A stretch of 64,000 nucleotides of DNA, taken from NCBI GenBank assembly GCA_015178975.1, contig WHVD01000046.1, positions 1 through 64,000 of the forward strand, in the 5' to 3' direction. A program made the position numbers and the translations under genes. The notes beneath the pieces are model-generated. The model saw nothing but the letters and a program-made list of their open reading frames with translations, searched no databases and was not told the DNA's origin. Shown here piece after piece: positions 56,857-64,000 of this stretch. Numbering within the stretch: position 1 is the first letter of the stretch; each line of letters opens with the position of its first letter. The stretch comes from Hysterangium stoloniferum (Eukaryota; Basidiomycota; Agaricomycetes; Hysterangiales; Hysterangiaceae).

Positions 56857-59315
56857 ATGGTGAGTTCCACCTAGTTAGTTCTTCTCTATGATACTGATGA
56901 TTCTCCTTATGGAATGACTTAGCCACCCAAGTCAAAAAATCAGCACGGTTTGGGTCGTGCAATTATCAACAAACAGGCAAAGGATGCACGCCAGTCGAAT
57001 AAAACAGATCTTGTCAGTAGAACTGGTGTTTCTCTATGGATGTCAGCTTATTTGTCTTCTCAAGTACACCACAGACCTTGAATCTCGGCTAAAGTCAGTG
57101 ACCCAGGAGCGGGATTTAGATGAATTTTTGAATACCGCCCAGCTTGCGGCAACGGATTTCACGGCTGGTTTGTTCTATATATCTTTCACTGATATGCATT
57201 TTTACGCACCTCTTTAGAAAGACAAAATGTCAAAATCATCCAATCACCCTCGTTAACCGCATCTACCGCACATAACCCTTTCTTATTGAGTGCCCAAGAA
57301 GAAAGAGACGCACTAAACCGCCATAAAGAGAATCGTGACAAATTGCGGGTGCCCCGAAGGTATTGTCCTCCATTTGGTGCTTGAAACTATCTAAATGTCT
57401 TATAGGCCGCCGTGGACAAGGGATCTTACCCCAGAACAACTCGAACGGCAGGAACGAGATTCCTTCCTTAATTGGCGACGAAGCCTCGCTGAGTAAGCTG
57501 TTTCACCTGAAAACTGGTGAATTCATTCCTCAAACTAAACTATTTTAGATTGGCGGAGGAGAAAGAATTATTACTTACTCCCTTTGAACGGAACATCGAA
57601 GTTTGGCGGCAGCTGTGGCGTGTATTGGAGCGCTCACACCTAGTCGTTCAAATTGTCGATGCACGTAACCCGTTGAGATTTAGATGTGAAGATCTGGAAT
57701 CGTATGTAACGGATATTGAGGGCCCTGAAGGCGAGAGTGGCACTGCGACGGAAGATTTTAGGCGGAAAAACCTGTTATTAATCAATAAGGCTGATTTATT
57801 AACAAATGAACAGCGGTGGGTGGAAATTCAAGTGTGCAATAAATAACGCTGAAAAATAACCTAGGCGACAATGGGCTGATTATTTTGATCAACAAGGCAT
57901 TAAGTATGCTTTCTTCTCGGCTGCCCATGCTACGGCATTACAACAGGCGAGAAAGGAAGCTGCCGCATTGGCTGATGCTAAAGCCCCAGTGACAGAGGAC
58001 CTGGAGGGGGACTCTGGATCTGACAATTCCGACAATGACGAAGAGGAGGTTGAAATTGAACCATCTGAGGAACAACTTAAACGTATTGATGAACCTCTCT
58101 CGTCATCGAGTGATTCTGAATTTGATGACGAATTCGATGAAACACTATATTATTCGGCTGAGGAAGATACCTCTGACGACGTCCGTGTCAAAGTGCTTTC
58201 CGTGAATGAATTGGAAGAGCTTTTCATAAAGTCAGCTCCGAAGCTACCACGTTTGTGCTGTTACTGAATGCTGCCGTTTATCACTCATTACTTTATCAGC
58301 TACAACCAATAACCATCCAATTCGATTCACAGTTGGCCTTGTGGGTTACCCAAATGTCGGCAAATCTAGTACCATCAATTCTCTTCTCGGAGAGAAAAAG
58401 GTTTCTGTATCAGCCACGCCAGGAAAGACAAAACATTTCCAAACGATTCATCTGTCGCAGGACATTGTGCTATGTGATTGTCCGGGGCTAGTATTTCCAC
58501 AATTTGCGACGCAAAAAGCAGAGCTAGTCTGCGATGGTGTCCTCCCCATAGATCAGTTACGCGAAGCCCATGGACCAGTCGGACTATTAGCTAAAAGAAT
58601 TGGACGGGAAGTTTTGGAGGCCACCTATGGTTTAACCATTCGAAGACGAGGCGAAGAGACGGGGTTCGAGACGAATGTTGTCACGGCGGAAGATCTTCTC
58701 ATCGCCTATGCAGGTAAGCATGTAGTTGTCCGTTGCTACAATTTATATAACTGTATCAACCCAGTTGCCCGAGACTTCACTCGAGCAGGGCAAGGAAACC
58801 CCGATGAATCGCGTGCAGCTCGTTATCTCTTGAAAGACTACGCCACAGCCAAACTCTTGTTTTGCCACCCCCCGCCTGGCATTTTAGAGGAGGATTTCAA
58901 CGCCCCCACCAAAAAGAACGCCATTCGGCGGATGGAAGAGGCAGGGAAGAAAAAGGCTCCTGTGACCCGTGTGGGCAAAGGGGCTGATACATTCATGGCC
59001 CCGATTTTACCTCATAACGCTGATGGTCCTGCGGAAGGCCAAAAATCTCAGGTATTGGATACTTCGTTTTTCGCGAATGGGACGGGCCTTTCGGCTCGCC
59101 CCTTTGTGCGTGGTAAGGAGTTCACTCGTGCGAAGGCTTTTCCCCACCAGCATTCGGTTGCTGATGATGGGACGCCGATATCTGGACGACGTGCGAGGCT
59201 GTTGGCGGTGTTGGCGAATAACCCTGAGGGTGTGGGTGTGGGTGCGACTCGGGACAAGAAACATCATAAAGGGCACAAGAGAGTTAAGCAGCGGAGTGGC
59301 AAGGGATATGACTGA
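56857..59315 (+). CDS. LSG1: LSG1-type circularly permuted GTPase (60S subunit export/maturation)
   Basis: Nine exons fit one frame: 56857-56859, 56923-57012, 57065-57167, 57218-57359, 57406-57492, 57549-57815, 57865-58250, 58300-58713 and 58765-59315, giving 680 aa. The first exon is only the ATG. The G motifs are in permuted order: VVQIVDARNPL, then G4 LLINKADLLT, then G1 GYPNVGKSSTINSLLG, G2-like TPGKTKHFQTI and G3 DCPGLVFP. A long acidic insert (exon 7, Glu/Asp/Ser-rich) lies between G4 and G1. The C-terminus is basic (HHKGHKRVKQRSGKGYD). In yeast, Lsg1 acts in the cytoplasm to release Nmd3 from the 60S subunit. Family membership is secure. Confidence 0.95.
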
Positions 59316-59723
59316 TTAGGAGACGACATTCGTTTACATTATTTACATCAGGAGGTGGAATTCGAAGCTGCTTGCGTTCAACCATCTAAGTTTACTAAAT
59401 TTCTTAATTCCCTAAAACACGTCAAGTATGTATTAAGACTAAACAGGCCTTGGAACCCTTGCTCTGCTGCTCGGCGTTCCTCGCAACTACACCCCCGCGA
59501 GCCATGGTCCGGCTGTTGGGGGACTTTGATCGCCCCCCCACAACTTTATTCTGTAGCAGCAACTTTAAGCACTCATGAGAGCGATGTGTGACATAGTTCA
59601 TTGTATTATATGACTATCTAGTTTTTATTCCTGCATTACTACTTCCGTCGAAATTCCACGAAGATTACGTAATACCCACCTTGCCGTAATCTACTGGCCA
59701 GTCGCAGGTAACGACGAGCAGAC
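59316..59723. other. Intergenic region LSG1-SEC8
   Basis: A 408-bp stretch contains the 3' UTR of LSG1 and the promoter of SEC8. No ORF of note or repeat was found. Confidence 0.6.
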
Positions 59724-62700
59724 ATGTCGAGAGCCGTGCCGCCATTCCAAACATCTAATGGCGATTATAGACGAGCCAAGTCACCTACTAATGGTCTTCC
59801 TACTAATCCATATAATAACAGTTCTGGACAATCAACGCCCCCATTATCTATCAATCGACCTTCACAGCGACCCACCACTCCCAATTCCGTAGCTGGCTCC
59901 TCGAAGGCCTTTACTAGTCCTCTAAGGCCCAGCCGATCAGATTTGAGAGCCAGACAAGGCAGCGGTGAACCCGTACGCTCACGCCTTGACTATAACATCG
60001 ATACAACCCCCAAGCGTCCGCGTTACGAACGTGATGGTAATAATGGTGCACCATCAGATGACACTGGCTTGTCACCTACATCACCTCAAATGTCAGCTGT
60101 TGCTGCTGCCTTTCAGAGTGCTGGCGCTGCGCGAAGGGCTATGATGAATGGAGATACTGACCGGGCTCAAGAGAGAGAGCGCGAGATGGCCAGGGAGAAG
60201 GAGAGGCAGCGTCGCCTGCGGGATAAAGTCCAAGGTCGAAGAACTAATGGAAAAGCTAAAGCGGGTGATATCGATGGTGCGTAATACGTGTCTGGCTTGG
60301 CGCGAACTAATATGCCTCAGCCGTCCTGGACCAGATTTCGGACGAGTGGGAGGCCGTTTTGGATCCGGAGGTAGGTTGTCGCCTAACTTCATATATTTTA
60401 TCTTTAATCCTGGACAGTTTAATCCTGTGGACCTAGCTCTATCCTTGATGGACGATTCGTCGCTCGGAAAGGACATGACTTCGTTCCAAGAGACGAAACG
60501 GTTACTCGAAAAGACTCTCAGAGGAACCGTGAACAGTAAGAAGACATTTACGATGTTTTTTTTTTTACCGTATAATAAATTTATTTGCGGATTAGAACAC
60601 TATCAATCTTTTGCCGCTGCCCTTCCCCGCCACGCTTCCCTTCTAAATTCTCTAACCTCTACACAAACACAAATAGGTGATATGCGTACTTCTTTACAAG
60701 AAGTTAAAGAAGCTCTTGGAAGCAAACGGGCTGATTTAGTCCAGTTGTGGACGAGAGGCCAAACACTTGAGGAGATGCTTCGCCTATTGGACCAAATGTA
60801 TGTTGCGCTCAAACTGTTAGCTCTATCTCGTTTACAATAACCGATTAGCGAATACTTGAAAGCCATCCCTGACACGCTTGAATCACTCATGTCAGAAAAG
60901 CGTTTACTGCAGGCGTCCGTACTCCTTGTCCGAAGTCTTAAGACAATAGGTCGACCGGACATGCTAGAGATCGGTGCTGTTGCCGACTTGCGGAGTTATC
61001 TATCTGGACAGGAAACAGTGCGTAGCCCGATTGCTTGACTCTATCTTAGTCCCACCTTTCCCCTAGGCACTGAAGGAAATCTTGATTGAAGAGCTCCATG
61101 CACATTTGTATCTTAAAACATTCTGGTGCGAGTCCCGGTGGTCTCCGTACTCTCCTGGTCAACAAACTAGTACGTTCATTCCAATTAATTGGTATACGTA
61201 CTAATTCAAAGCTAGTTCCTACGGTTGAGTACGAGAAAAATGGTGCCGCGAATGAACCTCCGAAAGCTCCTTCTCTCGAACTATATTCACGACCACAACG
61301 TTTGATACGCTTCATTCATAGCCTCATGATCCGTCCCAATCAACATCCAGTCAACGTCTCAGAAGACCCCATAGCGATGCGCCGGCAATCGACTGGGGCT
61401 CCCGTCACGATCTCGACTGATTCATCTTCGGGTAACCCAGAGAGCGATTCGTTCTCGTACATCGAGACAGTACTCGAGTCACTTGCCGTACTGGGAGAAC
61501 TCGGGAACGCACTAGATGTCGTAGCGCAACGTCTACCCGTCGAGATCTATTCATTGGTAGAGACCACTATTGAAGAGGTGAACGAACGAGCGGAGTTTAA
61601 CAAGCGTATGTTATCACTAGCTCCAGGGACATCGTCGATGGGACGTCCATCCAACCTCATGGGAGGCTCGCGCAATCTGACCATCACGTTAACTGGCTTA
61701 CGGCTAACATCATTGGAGTCTTCTGTAAAACCTGCTGATCAGGAGATACTGCGGGATATGTTTTGGACCCTATACTCCAAATTGGATGCTGTCCTTCAGA
61801 GTTTGAGAGTTGTCTACGAGGTTGCTAACCGAATTGGTTCGGTGGGTGCTTGTAACTTCGACGGCCCTAGCCCTTTTAATAATATATGATTAGCGGCGAG
61901 ATTTCAAAGACTCTGCTGGTGCAAAACCTGGAGCCATCTTTCCTTTAGCTGAACTATGGCATCCGATACAGGCAGAAGTGGGTATTGCGGCACTCGCCAA
62001 CGCCCCGGACTAACCCTTTGAACAGATCCGATCCCTTTTGCATGACTATCTAACGGATGAAGAGCGTGGCGTCAGCTCTGGCCGCAATTCGATAAAATCG
62101 ATCAGTGAGGTACTCCGGGAAGGGAGAATAACACGCGATAAAACAAAAGTCAGTGTTCAATTATCCTTGCCTTGTTGCAGCTTTCTGATATGTTCCCTTA
62201 TTAGCCCGTTTTCCGCTTTGCCGATTCAGATTCCAAGCTTGCTACCAGGAGTCTAAAGCAGCATGAAGACGAACTTATTCGTGTGTTGAAGCAGTCCGTT
62301 CCAGGCTTAGTCCAAGGGACGGGCGAACAGGCAGCGCAGTCGACACTGACACAGATAGGAACAGATGAACGCTTCCTTGAAGTTGGTCGTCATCGCGTCC
62401 TCGTCAGACCAGACGCATTCCATGTCGGCGTCCTATTCCAGCCTACTTTGTCGTTCCTTGACAGGGTTGTCGAAATCTTGCCGACAGGGGTGGATGCTGC
62501 TCGAGCTTCCAGTGCATTCTTGGACGAATTTGTCTTGAACGTGTATCTACCACAATTGGAAGAGAAAGTTCAGTCGATATTCACCCACGCTGTGTCAGGT
62601 ATGTTCCATTCTTGCCGTTGGGTCGGCTTCACGTGTCTGTTTTTTTTCAGATCCTGACGCATTCCAACCTGATGCGATATCAACTGCTTTATCGGCTCAG

Positions 62701-64000
62701 CCATTGGTCAAGGTGAGCCATTTGACTCCTTGTGCCAGGTTTGAAACTGAAGGCTGCGTGTAGGCAAGTACACAATTAACGGGGCTAACGAGTTCGCTTT
62801 GTGCGATGTTACGGACTACTCCTTTCCATCGTGAAAACTACTCGCGTCTCATTTTGGGCGTGATTATCCAATTTTATCATCGCTGTAGTGACTACTTCCG
62901 AGAGCTTGTGTCAAGGCCGGGCTCGAATAACATTACCGACGAAATGCAGATATCCACTTCTGCAGTATGGGCCCAACGTCCAGAAATTACCGCATGTCTG
63001 TCTGCTTTGTATAGTGATATGGTATGTGATGGCGATATTTCGAGGTTGGAGCAGTGATTGATGGCCACATAGGTGGAGGACCCTAAGAAGAGACAAAATC
63101 TGTGCCGGCAAGAAGCTCGAGTTGAGCTTGGACTTCTTGGAAATGATACAATCCCGTACGATGACCTGATTACTGCAAATCGAAAACTGGAAGCGTTGGG
63201 TAACCTGTACCACAGTCTGGTTAGTGGGGCAGTCGTAACAATTTCACCTAATGTCTTACAGTTTTTCGAAGAGCTGGTTCATTCAGCAGCTATCTGCCTT
63301 GAAGATTTTATCGGAGGAGCCTGTTTCTCCCGGCAGTGGCGATGTACTCGAACCACCTACTGCTCGAACGCCCTATACGCCCCGTATACCCATGATACCG
63401 CCCGTTCTTCCTCATGAACAACCACGATTGCCACTCACTCGGGCTATGGCATTGTAAGTACCGCGGAGGTGGCTTCGCATATTACGGACTGATAAATCTG
63501 TATAGGCGGTTCGATGCACTGCTCAAGACATATGAACAATTGGCAGAAATGGTGCTGTTCACTTTTCGAACGGACATACGCTGTCGGGCCATCCATTACC
63601 TTAATTTGTCTCTTCGTCGGGTAAGCAATTTCACGCTTTACCAAGATCTCTGCAAAGTAAAATTTTTTCGTATGCCGTATCTATAGGGTAATTACCAACT
63701 TGAACATGAGCCAATCGAGCCAGATCCACATATTGTTGAACTGAACATCGAAATCGGAAAGTGTGATGATGCTGCGGTCGCTTCTCTGCCTGAAAAAGAA
63801 AGAAGGTACGTTTTTTCTGTCCTGTTATGCTGTGCAATTTTTAATGAAAACGTAGATTCGTCTTTGAAGGGCTAGGAACGCTGATGGAACAAGTTTTAAT
63901 CTCCGGTTCTCGCCAGCTCCGTTTCGTGAACGAACATGGTGTTAAGAAGATTCTGCGAAATGTCGTCTCTCTCCAGCAAAACCTTAAGACTTTGACAGAC
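59724..64000 (+). CDS. SEC8: Exocyst complex subunit SEC8, partial at right edge
   Basis: The first exons are 59724-60276, 60321-60370, 60418-60535, 60596-60797, 60849-61017, 61067-61170 and 61217 to about 61834. More follow with similar short introns up to the window end. The N-terminal 185 residues are Ser/Pro/Arg-rich and disordered, longer than in animals. The conserved part begins AVLDQISDEWEAVLDPEFNPVDLAL and continues with LLEKTLRGTVN, YQSFAAALPRHASLL and EMLRLLDQIEYLKAIPDTLE, then LEEL-type helical repeats typical of Sec8. Later conserved blocks are EILRDMFWTLYSKLDAV and VDAARASSAFLDEFV. Sec8 is a core subunit of the exocyst, which tethers secretory vesicles at growth sites. The 3' end is outside the window. 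Confidence 0.93.

Noticed and set aside
1-64000. CRISPR array, rRNA operon, tRNA genes, biosynthetic cluster
   Set aside because: No regularly spaced repeats, rRNA cores, convincing tRNA cloverleafs or clustered biosynthetic enzymes were seen.

Overview
This is fungal nuclear DNA, almost certainly from a mushroom-forming basidiomycete (Agaricomycetes). The evidence is genes split by many introns of about 45-60 bp with GT-AG ends and CTAAY-like branch sites, together with a typical agaricomycete repeat set: chromodomain Ty3/Gypsy elements, a Helitron, a Crypton-type tyrosine recombinase and a Tad/I-like LINE. No species can be named from the sequence alone.

Left third (1-22.3 kb): nested mobile elements. 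A Ty3/Gypsy fossil (pol, then an extra ORF block, then a 3' LTR at about 6279-6915) interrupts the integrase region of a second Gypsy fossil (6916-9597). The second fossil carries an antisense, intron-bearing Cys-rich/coiled-coil gene between its chromodomain and its 3' LTR, and its LTR abuts a Helitron helicase gene (9598-10551). The helicase tail is split by a 5.5-kb block carrying a Crypton-like tyrosine recombinase with a GCR1_C-like tail (13270 to about 15.5 kb). An imperfect 26-bp direct repeat flanks that block. A near full-length LINE (16280-22301, minus strand) follows, with a poly(A) tail and a 15-bp target-site duplication. Its ORF2 frame is open over 1,320 codons apart from three TGA codons.

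Middle (22.3-44.9 kb): fast-evolving accessory DNA with a few conserved genes. A P-loop NTPase with a PD-(D/E)XK-like C-terminus starts 38 bp after the LINE. Next come a truncated C2/tyrosine-kinase-like kinase gene, a second large P-loop NTPase gene (minus strand) and a rearranged inverted partial copy of it 9 kb away. Between them lie a nitrilase-superfamily membrane protein, mitochondrial ribosomal protein mS23, and a complete-looking SF3A2/Prp11 gene that lacks an ATG and is boxed in by about 270-bp inverted repeats. Several stretches of 1-2.5 kb hold nothing recognisable.

Right third (44.9-64 kb): a compact, conserved housekeeping block. It holds a Kelch-repeat/coiled-coil polarity protein (Tea1-like, 10 exons, 1,483 aa), RRP5 (rRNA processing), S-formylglutathione hydrolase (formaldehyde detoxification), LSG1 (60S export GTPase, divergent from the hydrolase with 128 bp between start codons) and the exocyst subunit SEC8, which runs off the right edge. 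RRP5 and LSG1 both serve ribosome biogenesis. The Kelch protein and SEC8 both serve polarised growth. They are neighbours, not an operon.

The strongest leads are the antisense gene inside a Gypsy element, the putative recombination-site repeats around the tyrosine recombinase block, the SF3A2 copy inside inverted repeats, the rearranged NTPase copy with a fold-back palindrome, and the LINE inserted at the start of an NTPase gene.
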